Shown here piece by piece: positions 33,663 to 42,102 of a DNA stretch of 64,000 bases; within the stretch, counting starts at the first letter, position 1, and each line of letters starts with the position of its first letter. The notes beneath the pieces are model-generated. The model was not told where the DNA came from. It searched no databases and worked only from the letters and a program-made list of their open reading frames with translations. The stretch covers positions 62,001 to 126,000 of the forward strand of contig CAITNS010000053.1 of assembly GCA_903893815.1 (NCBI GenBank), in the 5' to 3' direction. Position numbers and translations under genes: made by a program. The stretch comes from an uncultured Bacteroidota bacterium (GTDB lineage: Bacteria; Bacteroidota; Bacteroidia; B-17B0; Aurantibacillaceae).

Positions 33663-35666
33663 ATGAAAATCAAAAACCTACTATTAATTTTTACACTTGC
33701 CTTATTTGCAAAAAGTTTTGCGCAAGCTCCGCAAGCCATTAACTATCAAGGTGTAGTGCGTAATGCAGCGGGTAAACCTTATCCTAATCAAAATGTAGCT
33801 TTGCAAATAAGCATACATGCCAATACAGCAACTGGTAATATTATTTATAAAGAAGCCCATGCTGCCACTACAAATACTATTGGCTTATATGCACTGCAAA
33901 TTGGAAGAGGAACATCCACTGTTGGAACCTTTAGCGCGATTGCTTGGGGTACATCATCTTTTTATATGGAAGTTGAAATGGATATTAATGGCGGTACCAA
34001 CTACGTTAGTGCAGGGACTACCGAATTAATTTCTGTACCTTATGCCTTATATGCGCAAACAGCTGGCAGCTCAATACCCGGCCCACAAGGACCGGTAGGG
34101 CCACAAGGCCCAATTGGTTTAACGGGAGCAACTGGTGCTCAAGGTATTCAAGGTTTAACAGGTGCTACAGGTCCACAAGGTCCAATTGGTTCAACGGGAG
34201 CAACTGGTTCAGTTGGTGCTACCGGAGCAACAGGACCTCAAGGACCTCAAGGTTTAACAGGCGCTGCAGGTCCACAAGGTCCAATTGGTTTAACGGGAGC
34301 TACTGGTTCAGTTGGTGCTACCGGAGCAACTGGACCTCAAGGAATTCAGGGCTTAACAGGCGCAACAGGTCCACAAGGACCAATTGGTTTAACGGGAGCT
34401 ACTGGTTCAGTTGGTGCCACTGGAGCTACAGGCGCAACGGGTCCACAAGGCCCAATAGGTTTAACTGGCGCTACAGGCCCACAAGGTCCAATTGGTTTAA
34501 CGGGAGCTACTGGTTCAGTTGGTGCCACTGGTGCTCAAGGTATTCAAGGTTTAACTGGTGCTACCGGCCCACAAGGCCCAATTGGTTTAACGGGAGCAAC
34601 TGGTTCAGTTGGTGCTACTGGAACAACAGGACCTCAAGGTTTAACAGGCGCTACAGGTCCACAAGGTCCAATTGGTTTAACGGGAGCTACTGGTTCGGTT
34701 GGTGCAACAGGAGCTACAGGCCCACAAGGACCAACAGGTTTTTTAACCAATGGATCAGTAGCAGGAAACACGCCGTATTGGGATGGCACAAACTGGGTTA
34801 CTAATAGCAGCAATATTTTTAATAATGGAGGTAATATTGGCATTGGGACAATTACTCCCGATGTTTCTGCATTAGCAGAACTAAATTCATTTAATAAAGG
34901 ATTCTTGCCGCCGCGAATGACATCAGTGCAGCGTGATGCAATATTATCACCAGCAATTGGCCTAGTTATTTTTAATACAACAACCAATTGTTTAAACTTT
35001 TTCGTTGGTATTGGTTGGAATGAGACTTGTGGAACAACAATAATACCTGGTTACCCCTCTGGCTCGGTTTTTTGCAACAGTCCCACTGTGATTTTAGATT
35101 TGCTGAGCCCTACAACAGGTAAAACTTGGATGGACAGAAATTTGGGTGCCACACAAGTTGCCGCTAGTAGCACAGATGTCAATTCATACGGATATTTGTA
35201 CCAGTGGGGTAGAAGAACAGACGGGCACCAGTGCAGAACATCTGCTTCCACAACTACGCTTAGCGGCATTGACCAACCTGGAAATGGTAATTTCATCATA
35301 GCCCCAAACTCGCCATTCGACTGGCGCAGTCCACAAAACACTAACTTGTGGCAAGGGGCAAATGGAGTAAACAACCCATGCCCCGGGGGTTATAGATTAC
35401 CAACCGAAATTGAGTTGGATGCTGAAAGAGCAAGTTTTAGTGCCCAAAACAGTTCTGGTGCTTTTGCTTCACCGCTGAAATTCACCCAGGGTGGGCTTCG
35501 AAGTAATGTCGGTGGTTCATTCAACTTTGTTGGGTCCAGCGGTTTTTATTGGTCGAGTACGATTAGCGGTACTGATAGTCGTCGGCTAGGATTCAATAGT
35601 GCTGGTGCTAATTTGAATCCAAGTACTCGTGCAGATGGTTACTCTGTTCGATGTATTAAAAATTAA
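33663..35666 (+). CDS. collagen-like repeat protein with C-terminal FISUMP domain
   Basis: A 667-residue secreted protein. Signal peptide at 1-21. A beta-rich N-terminal domain ([27 protein letters not shown], about 24-135) is seen before many Bacteroidota surface repeats. About 73 Gly-X-Y triplets span roughly 139-358. A linker with [23 protein letters not shown] follows, then a FISUMP/C-type-lectin-like domain (about 466-667) with [34 protein letters not shown] and SVRCIKN. It is probably a surface adhesin or fibre. No T9SS sorting domain is seen at its end. A 169-residue helical protein gene follows. Confidence 0.8.
   Translation: MKIKNLLLIFTLALFAKSFAQAPQAINYQGVVRNAAGKPYPNQNVALQISIHANTATGNIIYKEAHAATTNTIGLYALQIGRGTSTVGTFSAIAWGTSSFYMEVEMDINGGTNYVSAGTTELISVPYALYAQTAGSSIPGPQGPVGPQGPIGLTGATGAQGIQGLTGATGPQGPIGSTGATGSVGATGATGPQGPQGLTGAAGPQGPIGLTGATGSVGATGATGPQGIQGLTGATGPQGPIGLTGATGSVGATGATGATGPQGPIGLTGATGPQGPIGLTGATGSVGATGAQGIQGLTGATGPQGPIGLTGATGSVGATGTTGPQGLTGATGPQGPIGLTGATGSVGATGATGPQGPTGFLTNGSVAGNTPYWDGTNWVTNSSNIFNNGGNIGIGTITPDVSALAELNSFNKGFLPPRMTSVQRDAILSPAIGLVIFNTTTNCLNFFVGIGWNETCGTTIIPGYPSGSVFCNSPTVILDLLSPTTGKTWMDRNLGATQVAASSTDVNSYGYLYQWGRRTDGHQCRTSASTTTLSGIDQPGNGNFIIAPNSPFDWRSPQNTNLWQGANGVNNPCPGGYRLPTEIELDAERASFSAQNSSGAFASPLKFTQGGLRSNVGGSFNFVGSSGFYWSSTISGTDSRRLGFNSAGANLNPSTRADGYSVRCIKN
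34078..34740 (+). repeat. collagen-like Gly-X-Y tandem DNA repeat
   Basis: About 660 bases of 9-bp-based repeats arranged in larger near-identical blocks, e.g. CCACAAGGTCCAATTGG then TTAACGGGAGC and ACTGGTTCAGTTGGTGC, encoding ([21 protein letters not shown])-like strings. High DNA identity between blocks implies recent expansion or slippage, so copy number probably varies between strains. Confidence 0.85.
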
Positions 35667-35696
35667 TATCGCATAAATTATAAAATTGAAAAAAAC

Positions 35697-36206
35697 ATGA
35701 AAGAAGAATTAAGACTGATAATAAGTTTTTTAGATAGAATACCACCAAATTTTAAAATGGTTTATGAAAGCACCGATTTTTTAGATCTTATTGAAAAACA
35801 GAAAGGATATGCCATTAATGGTAAACCAAGCTCTATGAAAAATTTATTTTTGGAAGCTGCAGCTAGCACATTCAAAAAATCTGATAGTGTTGTGAAAAAC
35901 CTGAACAATCTTCTAACGCAAGATAAAGAGAGTGAAAGCACTTATTTTATGTTGGAAAAGGTTGGATTAACAAGTAGCTCTTTAGCAATAAAGGGTTCCG
36001 TGTTTACAGATCTTTGGGAGAAATTTGAACTATTAATTAAAAAAGGTATAACCACCTTTACACAATTTGAACTATCAGAAAAATTTGCAAATGCATTAAG
36101 TTTTTTATCTGATTTATTAGGGAGTTTAAAAATAGTGTTTCCTGAGCTTGAGGAGTTAAAAGAATTTGTTGAACTAATGCAGGGTTTACTTAATTTATTA
36201 AAATAA
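35697..36206 (+). CDS. uncharacterised helical protein
   Basis: I do not recognise this 169-residue protein. It has no signal peptide and reads as mostly helical, with a leucine/phenylalanine-rich amphipathic C-terminus (FANALSFLSDLLGSLKIVFPELEELKEFVELMQGLLNLL). The start is ATG 35697, 30 bases after the collagen-like protein and in the same direction, so it may be co-transcribed. Acidic and lysine-rich spacers suggest a cytoplasmic protein. It could be an accessory factor of the surface protein, but nothing in the sequence proves it. Confidence 0.6.
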   Translation: MKEELRLIISFLDRIPPNFKMVYESTDFLDLIEKQKGYAINGKPSSMKNLFLEAAASTFKKSDSVVKNLNNLLTQDKESESTYFMLEKVGLTSSSLAIKGSVFTDLWEKFELLIKKGITTFTQFELSEKFANALSFLSDLLGSLKIVFPELEELKEFVELMQGLLNLLK

Positions 36207-36368
36207 AAAATCTTTGCTAATTGTGGTTAATTATAGAATAATGTACTGGGAATACTATTGTATGTTTTGTTCATTAGATTAACGATTTGTATTTAAATAA
36301 TAACATTAAAAGTTTTAATATTCATAGCTGTTTTAGAGATTAAACTAGAGCTATCTGTTTTATTGTAA

Positions 36369-37784
36369 ATGAGATATAATTTGTCAAAAATAATTATAAT
36401 TTATGCAGTGCTAACTGTAAAATTTGCTTTCTTTTTGAATGCTCAAAACATCACTGCTTCTTTTTCTATTCTTTCCAATCAAAAAATAAAATTTGGCACT
36501 TTTCAAGGCCTCCAAACAATATTACTTGATAGTACTATTGCAGATAATACAGGGTATTTTAAATTTAATTTTGATTTAAATCAACCATGCATAGGCTATC
36601 TCACTTCTTCCGAAAACACACCGTTTTTTCTTATACTTGACAAAAATGAAAATATCGAAATAAAAGGATTTACTCTTTCTACACCCGCAAGTGTGGTAAT
36701 TTTGGATGGCAAACAAAATCAAGCATTTAGTCAGTATGCTCTGGAGCGTCCAAAACGCGAACAAGCGCTCAGTGCATGGCGTTATTTGAATCAGATTTAT
36801 TCACTCGATTCATTGTTTGCCAGGGATAAAAAAGCAAAAAAATTCATTGAGTATGAATATGCGAAAATAAAAAAACAAGATCAAGATTTTTTAAATCAAT
36901 TAGACCCAAAAAGTTACGTAGCCTGGTATTTAACAGTCCGAAAATTAGTTAGTGATGTTTCAATTATTGCTCAATACAGAACTGATGAAATTCCGGCTAC
37001 GATTCAAGCATTCAGAGAATTAGATTATACCGATGCTCGCTTATATAGTAGTGGCTTGTTAAGAGATGCCTTGGAAAGTCATTTTTGGTTGTTAGAAAAT
37101 TCAGGAAAATCCTTAGATTCAGTTTACATAGAAATGAAAATCTCTATTGATTCTATGATGCCCCAATTGCTTAAAAACGAGAAAAAACTAAATGAAATAA
37201 CCAATTATCTGTTTGATTTATTAGAGCGCCAGAGTTTATTTCAAGCGTCAGAATATTTAGCTTTAAAAGTCTTAAATGAAGTAAACTGTACAATTGATAA
37301 AAATTTAGCAAAACAACTTGAGTTCTACAGAGCCATGAAAAAAGGCAACATTGCTCCCGATTTTTCTTTTTATTCTAATACCATTTTCCCTAATGATATT
37401 CTAAGAGACAGCATAACTAAACTCTCTGATTTAAAAACACCATACACACTTATTTTATTTGGGGCAAGTACGTGTCCAAAATGCGCAGATGAAATACCTC
37501 AAATAAACGAATTATACGCTAAATGGAAATCACAAGGTGTGGAAGTTGTATTTATTTCATTGGATGAATCTGAAAAAGATTTTCAGCAATTTATCAGTTC
37601 CTTCCCTTTTATTAGTTCTTGCGATTTTAAAAAATGGAATAGTCAAATTGTAGAATCCTATTATGTGTTTGGAACGCCAACAATGTTCCTTTTAAGTAAT
37701 AAACGTGAAATTCTACTTCGACCTAATTCTATAAAGCAAATGGATGCTTGGATTGATTGGTTTTTAATAAAAAACAATAATTAA
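36369..37784 (+). CDS. periplasmic thioredoxin-like (TlpA/AhpC-type) protein
   Basis: A 471-residue protein with a signal peptide (about 7-25, ending LNAQ) and a DUF4369-like N-terminal beta region. A helical middle runs about 120-330. A C-terminal thioredoxin domain contains the active site C369-PK-C372 in GASTCPKCADEIP, with the cis-proline block FGTPTMFLL. CPKC is an unusual CxxC. Such proteins reduce or transfer disulfides in the periplasm of Bacteroidota; the partner is unknown. It precedes the PorP-TSP3-OmpA gene by 46 bases, which may make them one unit. Confidence 0.8.
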   Translation: MRYNLSKIIIIYAVLTVKFAFFLNAQNITASFSILSNQKIKFGTFQGLQTILLDSTIADNTGYFKFNFDLNQPCIGYLTSSENTPFFLILDKNENIEIKGFTLSTPASVVILDGKQNQAFSQYALERPKREQALSAWRYLNQIYSLDSLFARDKKAKKFIEYEYAKIKKQDQDFLNQLDPKSYVAWYLTVRKLVSDVSIIAQYRTDEIPATIQAFRELDYTDARLYSSGLLRDALESHFWLLENSGKSLDSVYIEMKISIDSMMPQLLKNEKKLNEITNYLFDLLERQSLFQASEYLALKVLNEVNCTIDKNLAKQLEFYRAMKKGNIAPDFSFYSNTIFPNDILRDSITKLSDLKTPYTLILFGASTCPKCADEIPQINELYAKWKSQGVEVVFISLDESEKDFQQFISSFPFISSCDFKKWNSQIVESYYVFGTPTMFLLSNKREILLRPNSIKQMDAWIDWFLIKNNN

Positions 37785-37830
37785 AAAATTCAATATTTAT
37801 TCTATATAAAATAACCACTTTAATCAAACC

Positions 37831-39708
37831 ATGAAAAAATTTATAAAATATAGTTTAGTAGTTGTAGCGTTATGTTTTGCTGTTACAACAATTTTTGCCC
37901 AACAACAAAATCGTTTCACTCAGTTTATGTGGAACGAGTATGTCATTAATCCTGCTTATACAGGTGCTTTGGCGTATAACCCTGTGCAGCTTACCTATCG
38001 CAAACAATGGCAAGGGTTTAATGGTAGCCCCGAAACATTTACTTTTGGCGGGCATACGGCACTTAACGCAAAAATGGGTTTAGGAGCTATGGTGTTTAAA
38101 GATAATATGGGTGGCGCCATTACTCAAACAGGTATTATGGTTAATTATGCCTATCGGGTGCGTTTAAATAATCAATCTAATTTATCGTTTGGCTTAAGTG
38201 GTATTATTAATCAGTTTGCATTTGATAACACAAAAATTAATGCTTTAAATGCCAACGATCCAAGTTTTCAGGGCGGTATTCAAAAAAGTACTGCACCCGA
38301 TGCTATATTTGGTATCTTATATACATACAAACAAAAATTAAATATTGGTTTTAGTTCTTCGCAATTAGTACAAAGCAAACTCAAAAACTTAAACGATTTA
38401 CCTGGTGCTAATAATCGTTTAATACGTCATTACAACGCTCAATTATCCTATAAATTTATTGTGAATGATAAATTTAATATTGAGCCATCGTTATTAGCAA
38501 AAGCAACAGAGGTAACTCCCATGCAGTTAGATTTAAATTTAAGAGGCTGGTATCAAAATATATTAATGCTTGGTTTTACGTATCGTCACCAAGATGCTTT
38601 TGCTGCGTTGTTAGGAGTGAAATACAAAAATATGTTTGTTGGTTATAGTTATGATGTGAGTACATCAGCCATTCAATCTTACAATAATGGTTCACACGAA
38701 ATTGTGATGGGCTATCATTTTGCTGCAAAAACAACAGACAGCGATAAAGATGGTGTATTAGATCATAAAGATAAATGTCCGGATGCAGCGGGGCCAAAAG
38801 AAAACAATGGTTGTCCTTGGGGAGATACAGATAATGACGGTGTAGCTGATAATTTGGATAAATGCCCGGATGCAGTTGGTCCAAAAGAAAACAATGGTTG
38901 CCCTTGGAGAGATACAGATAATGATGGTGTTGCTGATAATATAGATAAATGCCCGGATGCTGTTGGTCCAAAAGAAAACAATGGTTGCCCTTGGAGAGAT
39001 ACAGATAATGATGGTGTTGCTGATAATATAGATAAATGCCCGGATGCTGTTGGTCCAAAAGAAAACAATGGTTGCCCTTGGGGCGATACAGACAATGATG
39101 GCGTTGCGGATAATTTGGATAAATGCCCGGATGCTGTTGGACCAAAAGAAAACAATGGCTGCCCTTGGGGAGATACGGATAATGATGGTGTTGCGGATAA
39201 TTTGGATAAATGCCCAGATGTTGCAGGTTCAAAAGAAGACAATGGTTGCCCATCAAAAGATACTGATAAAGATGGAATTATTGATAAATTGGATAATTGC
39301 CCAATGACGATGGGAGATGCTAAAAATGGTGGATGTCCAATAGTAACCGATAATCAAAAAGCCATTATCAGTAAAGCCATTAGTAATTTAGAGTTTGAAA
39401 ATAATAGTGGAAACATTGCTAAGGGTTCATTTATAGCATTAGACATGTTAGCCATTTTATTATCAGAAAAAAGTGATTGGAAAATGCGTTTTGCAGGGCA
39501 CACGGATAATGTTGGTAATGATGAATTTAACATGACCTTAAGTAAACAACGTTCGGAGGCTGTGAGAGATTACTTAGTAAAAAAAGGAATTGGTACTGAA
39601 CGACTTTTTGCAGAACATTACGGAGAAACAAAACCAATTGCACCAAACACTACTCCGCAAGGCCGAGAAAAAAACAGAAGGGTTGAAATGACTTTTGTGT
39701 TTGATTAA
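37831..39708 (+). CDS. PorP/SprF barrel fused to TSP3 repeats and an OmpA domain
   Basis: A 625-residue three-part protein. Signal peptide 1-23. A PorP/SprF beta-barrel (about 24-300: RFTQFMWNEYVINPAYTGAL, YRKQWQGFNGSPETF). Seven thrombospondin type 3 calcium-binding repeats (about 304-500) with D-x-D-x-D-G-V-x-D-x-x-D-x-C-P. An OmpA/MotB peptidoglycan-binding domain (about 515-625: MRFAGHTDNVGNDEFNMTLSKQRSEAV). It would place a T9SS-associated barrel in the outer membrane with a tether to peptidoglycan. The separate PorP paralogue at 4231 lacks the two C-terminal modules. The start is ATG 37831. Confidence 0.88.
   Translation: MKKFIKYSLVVVALCFAVTTIFAQQQNRFTQFMWNEYVINPAYTGALAYNPVQLTYRKQWQGFNGSPETFTFGGHTALNAKMGLGAMVFKDNMGGAITQTGIMVNYAYRVRLNNQSNLSFGLSGIINQFAFDNTKINALNANDPSFQGGIQKSTAPDAIFGILYTYKQKLNIGFSSSQLVQSKLKNLNDLPGANNRLIRHYNAQLSYKFIVNDKFNIEPSLLAKATEVTPMQLDLNLRGWYQNILMLGFTYRHQDAFAALLGVKYKNMFVGYSYDVSTSAIQSYNNGSHEIVMGYHFAAKTTDSDKDGVLDHKDKCPDAAGPKENNGCPWGDTDNDGVADNLDKCPDAVGPKENNGCPWRDTDNDGVADNIDKCPDAVGPKENNGCPWRDTDNDGVADNIDKCPDAVGPKENNGCPWGDTDNDGVADNLDKCPDAVGPKENNGCPWGDTDNDGVADNLDKCPDVAGSKEDNGCPSKDTDKDGIIDKLDNCPMTMGDAKNGGCPIVTDNQKAIISKAISNLEFENNSGNIAKGSFIALDMLAILLSEKSDWKMRFAGHTDNVGNDEFNMTLSKQRSEAVRDYLVKKGIGTERLFAEHYGETKPIAPNTTPQGREKNRRVEMTFVFD
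38763..39260 (+). repeat. 90-bp tandem repeats encoding TSP3 units
   Basis: Five to six near-identical 90-bp copies encode a 30-residue unit of the type KENNGCPWGDTDNDGVADN. The units beginning near 38902 and 38992 appear identical. Adjacent copies differ by few silent or conservative changes, indicating recent duplication and possible length variation. Confidence 0.8.
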
Positions 39709-39717
39709 ATTGTAATA

Positions 39718-39984
39718 GTCACCTCGCCCTTCGTCAAGCTCAGAAAGAGAGTGCGAGGTACGAGCGTATCGAGATGTAATTTGTTGACGAGTTCTCGATA
39801 CAGCGCAAAGAGGCGGCGGTTACTCGAACTGAAAATGTTTCAATTTAGTCACTTCGAGTAGCGAGGTACGAGCATATCGAGAAGTAGTTGATTGATTAGT
39901 TCTCGATACAAAAATTCAAAGAGGCAGAATTTTTACTCGAACTGACATAAATACAAATAGGTGGTATTTTTTACTCGAACTGAC
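39718..39984. repeat. REP-like array left of the GIY-YIG gene
   Basis: The 307-base gap after the OmpA gene is filled with REP-like units in alternating orientation: a partial forward unit (39718-39776), a reverse unit (39790-39832), a forward unit GTCACTTCGAGTAGCG...ATATCGAGAAGT (39848-39885), a reverse unit AGTTCTCGATACAAAAATTC...TACTCGAACTGAC (39898-39946) and a half unit TACTCGAACTGAC (39972-39984). Adjacent forward and reverse units can pair into long hairpins. The units reappear at 40378-40560 with one 49-bp stretch exactly repeated. Confidence 0.8.
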
Positions 39985-40016
39985 TAAAATTTAAAGCAGC
40001 ACAATTTTTTAATAAA

Positions 40017-40310
40017 TTATTTAAATTTCTTTTTAGAAAGTTTAGGTAATAAATCATAATTGCCATTTATTAATGCTTCTTTTTTTGCTCTACTCCATTT
40101 TTTAATTTTTGTTTCCCAGTCAAAAGCCAAATTAAAATCTGTAAATAATTCATGATAAACTAATTCAACGGGTAGTCTTGAATGAGTATAAGATTCTTTG
40201 TTTATTCCATCTTGATGCTGCTTAAGTCTCTTTTCAAGATTATTTGTTACACCTGTATAATATGTTTTATCAGAGCATAATAAAATATAGAGGTAAATAT
40301 ATTTTTGCAT
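40017..40310 (-). CDS. solitary GIY-YIG nuclease domain protein
   Basis: A 97-residue protein consisting only of a UvrC/Slx-type GIY-YIG domain. YIYLYILLCSDKTYYTGVTNNLEKRLKQHQ carries the paired GIY and YIG motifs and catalytic Tyr/Arg positions. VYHELFTDFNLAFDWETKIKKWSRAKKEALI contains the downstream Glu (E in WETKIKKW). Small proteins of this type are abundant in Bacteroidota with unknown role. This one is symmetrically bordered by inverted REP-like arrays (39718-39984 and 40378-40560), which is unusual enough to propose a link. Starts at ATG 40310; no partner gene is adjacent. Confidence 0.88.
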   Translation of the reverse strand: MQKYIYLYILLCSDKTYYTGVTNNLEKRLKQHQDGINKESYTHSRLPVELVYHELFTDFNLAFDWETKIKKWSRAKKEALINGNYDLLPKLSKKKFK

Positions 40311-40377
40311 TTACGAATTTATAAATTTTTTTTCAAATTCGTTTTTACAAAAGTTTGTAATGATTATTTTGATTTGC

Positions 40378-40560
40378 AGTTCTCGATACAAAAATTCAAA
40401 GAGGCAGAATTTTTACTCGAACTGACTGCGTTTGCATTTATTCACATTGATTGTGTTGTAATTGTTTTACAGTAAGTCACTTCGAGTAGCGAGGTACGAG
40501 CATATCGAGAAGTTGTTGATTGATTAGTTCTCGATACAGCGCAAAGAGACGGCGCTTACT
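40378..40560. repeat. REP-like array right of the GIY-YIG gene
   Basis: Reverse unit at 40378-40426 (identical to 39898-39946), forward unit at 40476-40513 (identical to 39848-39885), spacer TTGATTGATT, and reverse unit at 40526-40560. The forward-plus-spacer-plus-reverse block at 40476-40538 repeats 39848-39910 with one mismatch. The rest of the 380-base gap holds a promoter and direct repeat belonging to the next gene. Confidence 0.8.
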
Positions 40561-40624
40561 AGATCTTACTAAAATTGAAAGAGCTTTATCTAAGTTACCT
40601 AAAAGATAATTTTTGTAATTTATT

Positions 40625-40662
40625 TGTACTAATAGTTGTACTATCTGTCAAAAATTTTGACA
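40625..40662 (+). repeat. 38-bp direct repeat, left copy (TGTACTA motif plus TGTCA-N7-TGACA)
   Basis: TGTACTAATAGTTGTACTAT is followed by C and the inverted repeat TGTCA-N7-TGACA (40646-40662). The right copy at 41871-41908 matches at 34 of 38 positions and keeps the inverted repeat despite three changes in its centre. This copy overlaps the -33 box of the ATPase promoter, so it could act as an operator. Confidence 0.75.
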
Positions 40663-40686
40663 ATTAGTTTTTTGTTTGTATATTTG
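40656..40686 (+). promoter_or_regulatory. promoter TTTG-N19-TATATTTG of the DUF4143 ATPase gene
   Basis: TTTG (40656-40659), 19 bases, TATATTTG (40679-40686): a full match to the Bacteroidota consensus. The ATG at 40691 lies only five bases after the -7 box, so the mRNA would be leaderless or nearly so. The TGTCA-N7-TGACA inverted repeat overlaps the -33 box. Confidence 0.65.
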
Positions 40687-40690
40687 TTTT

Positions 40691-41878
40691 ATGATTATTA
40701 GGCAAATATATACCGAGCTCGAAAAGCATTTAAGTAAAAGGCAGGTTACTGTTATACTTGGTATGAGGCGTGTTGGTAAAAGCACCGCCGTTAAATACCT
40801 ATTAAGTAAAGTAAAACACAACAACAAAATTTATTTAGATTGCGAAAAAATAGAGTTTCAAACTTTATTTAATACGCCTTCATACGATTTAATTATAAGT
40901 GAGCTGGAGTTATTGGGGATTAACTTTAAATCACCTGCTGTTATTGCCTTGGATGAAATACAGCTTATTAAAACCTTGCCCAGCTTTATTAAATATGTGT
41001 ATGATACTTATAAAGTAAAGTTTATTGTAACGGGCTCAAGTTCGTATTACCTCAAAAATCAATTTACCGAGAGTTTAGCAGGGCGAAAATCAATTTATGA
41101 AATGCATCCTTTGGCTTTTGATGAGTTTTTGCTTTTTAAAGGAGAAAATCCCTTAGTCATAAAAAAATACAAGCAAATTCCTTTTAACGCAGCATGGTAC
41201 AATAAGCAGCGCGAGTTATATAAGGAGTTTCTTAAGTATGGAGGTTTCCCTGAGGTTGTACTTCAAAAAAAGGTAAGCGATAAAAAGGAATTACTGTGGG
41301 ATATTATTAATTCCTACATCGATATGGATGTTAAGTTGCTATCGGATTATTCGCTTAATAAGGATTTGTTTAACTTGGTTAAACTGCTTTCTGCTCGTGT
41401 TGGTTCAAAGGTTGATTTTACTAAACTAAGTAATGTTGCTGGCATCGATAGGCGTAAAATCAGCGACTATATTTATCTTTTTGAAAACACGTACTTAATA
41501 CATTTAGTAAAACCTTTCACTAAAAACATCGACAAAGAAGTAATTCAACAACCTAAGTTGTATTTTGCAGATAATGGTTTACTTTCTGTGTTAGGTGGCG
41601 AAAGTATTTCGAGTGGGCAATTATTCGAAAACGCTGTTTCCATCCAATTACGAAACTTGCACGAGCTAAACTATTACCAAAAAAAGAACGGACAAGAAAT
41701 CGATTTTATTTTGGATAAGAAAATAGCCGTTGAAGTAAAAGAAACCCCAATCATCCAAGACTTAGCTGTACTTAAAGCTAGGGCAGAGGAATTGGGCTTA
41801 AAAAACCGAATGCTGATTGGAAATAATAAATCTCCAGGAGATTTTAATCAATTTTTATGGGGAGGCAACCTGTACTAA
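40691..41878 (+). CDS. AAA ATPase with C-terminal DUF4143 domain
   Basis: A 395-residue P-loop ATPase. Walker A is GMRRVGKST (24-32), Walker B IALDEIQ (D88, E89), sensor VTGSSSYYL, and GRKSIYEMHPLAFDEFL follows. The middle contains a winged-helix-like region (SKVDFTKLSNVAGIDRRKISDYI). The C-terminal DUF4143 shows YYQKKNGQEIDFILDKKIAVEVKE, a PD-(D/E)xK-like arrangement. Functions of these AAA_14/DUF4143 proteins are unknown, and they are often horizontally acquired. The frame extends to TTG 40676, but ATG 40691 follows the promoter directly. 38-bp direct repeats flank the gene, one overlapping the promoter, the other the stop codon. Confidence 0.85.
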   Translation: MIIRQIYTELEKHLSKRQVTVILGMRRVGKSTAVKYLLSKVKHNNKIYLDCEKIEFQTLFNTPSYDLIISELELLGINFKSPAVIALDEIQLIKTLPSFIKYVYDTYKVKFIVTGSSSYYLKNQFTESLAGRKSIYEMHPLAFDEFLLFKGENPLVIKKYKQIPFNAAWYNKQRELYKEFLKYGGFPEVVLQKKVSDKKELLWDIINSYIDMDVKLLSDYSLNKDLFNLVKLLSARVGSKVDFTKLSNVAGIDRRKISDYIYLFENTYLIHLVKPFTKNIDKEVIQQPKLYFADNGLLSVLGGESISSGQLFENAVSIQLRNLHELNYYQKKNGQEIDFILDKKIAVEVKETPIIQDLAVLKARAEELGLKNRMLIGNNKSPGDFNQFLWGGNLY

Positions 41879-41908
41879 TAGTTGTACTATTTGTCAAAAA
41901 AAATGACA
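41871..41908 (+). repeat. 38-bp direct repeat, right copy
   Basis: TGTACTAATAGTTGTACTAT (41871-41890), T, TGTCA-N7-TGACA (41892-41908). It contains the last codons and TAA of the ATPase gene. The left copy is 1246 bases upstream at 40625. Confidence 0.75.
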
Positions 41909-41929
41909 GAAAGTTTTATTGATTTGTTC

Positions 41930-41961
41930 AAAACACCCGATAGCATGCTATCGGGTGTTTT
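41930..41961. terminator. 32-nt perfect palindrome, terminator-like
   Basis: AAAACACCCGATAGCA pairs exactly with TGCTATCGGGTGTTTT, then TTATT follows. It lies 51 bases after the ATPase stop. The core CCCGATAG...CTATCGGG is that of the palindromic mini-element, here with CATG at the centre, so a mini-element may have been co-opted as terminator. Confidence 0.65.
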
Positions 41962-42102
41962 TATTATTAAATAATATGAGCCATAATTTTTGTTATTTCC
42001 CTTTAAGCAAGTAATTTCGCAGCTTATATGCTACCATACCCCGCTGCATTTGTAATGCTGCGGAATAATCACACTAATAATTAATGCGCCTCGAGCCAGT
42101 TT

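Noticed and set aside
34346-34987. Antisense open frames opposite the collagen-like repeats ([11 protein letters not shown] strings)
   Set aside because: Shadow of the Gly-X-Y repeat on the plus strand; no independent coding evidence.
35060-35666. C-type-lectin-like FISUMP domain plus IVP (Avd-like) genes as a diversity-generating retroelement
   Set aside because: No reverse transcriptase and no template/variable repeat pair with adenine-biased changes was found; the IVP genes are tens of kilobases away.
38576-39256. Long antisense open frames opposite the TSP3 repeats
   Set aside because: They arise from the repetitive codon pattern of the real gene on the plus strand; their products are low-complexity His/Tyr/Gln-rich or Pro/Ser-rich strings with no start context.
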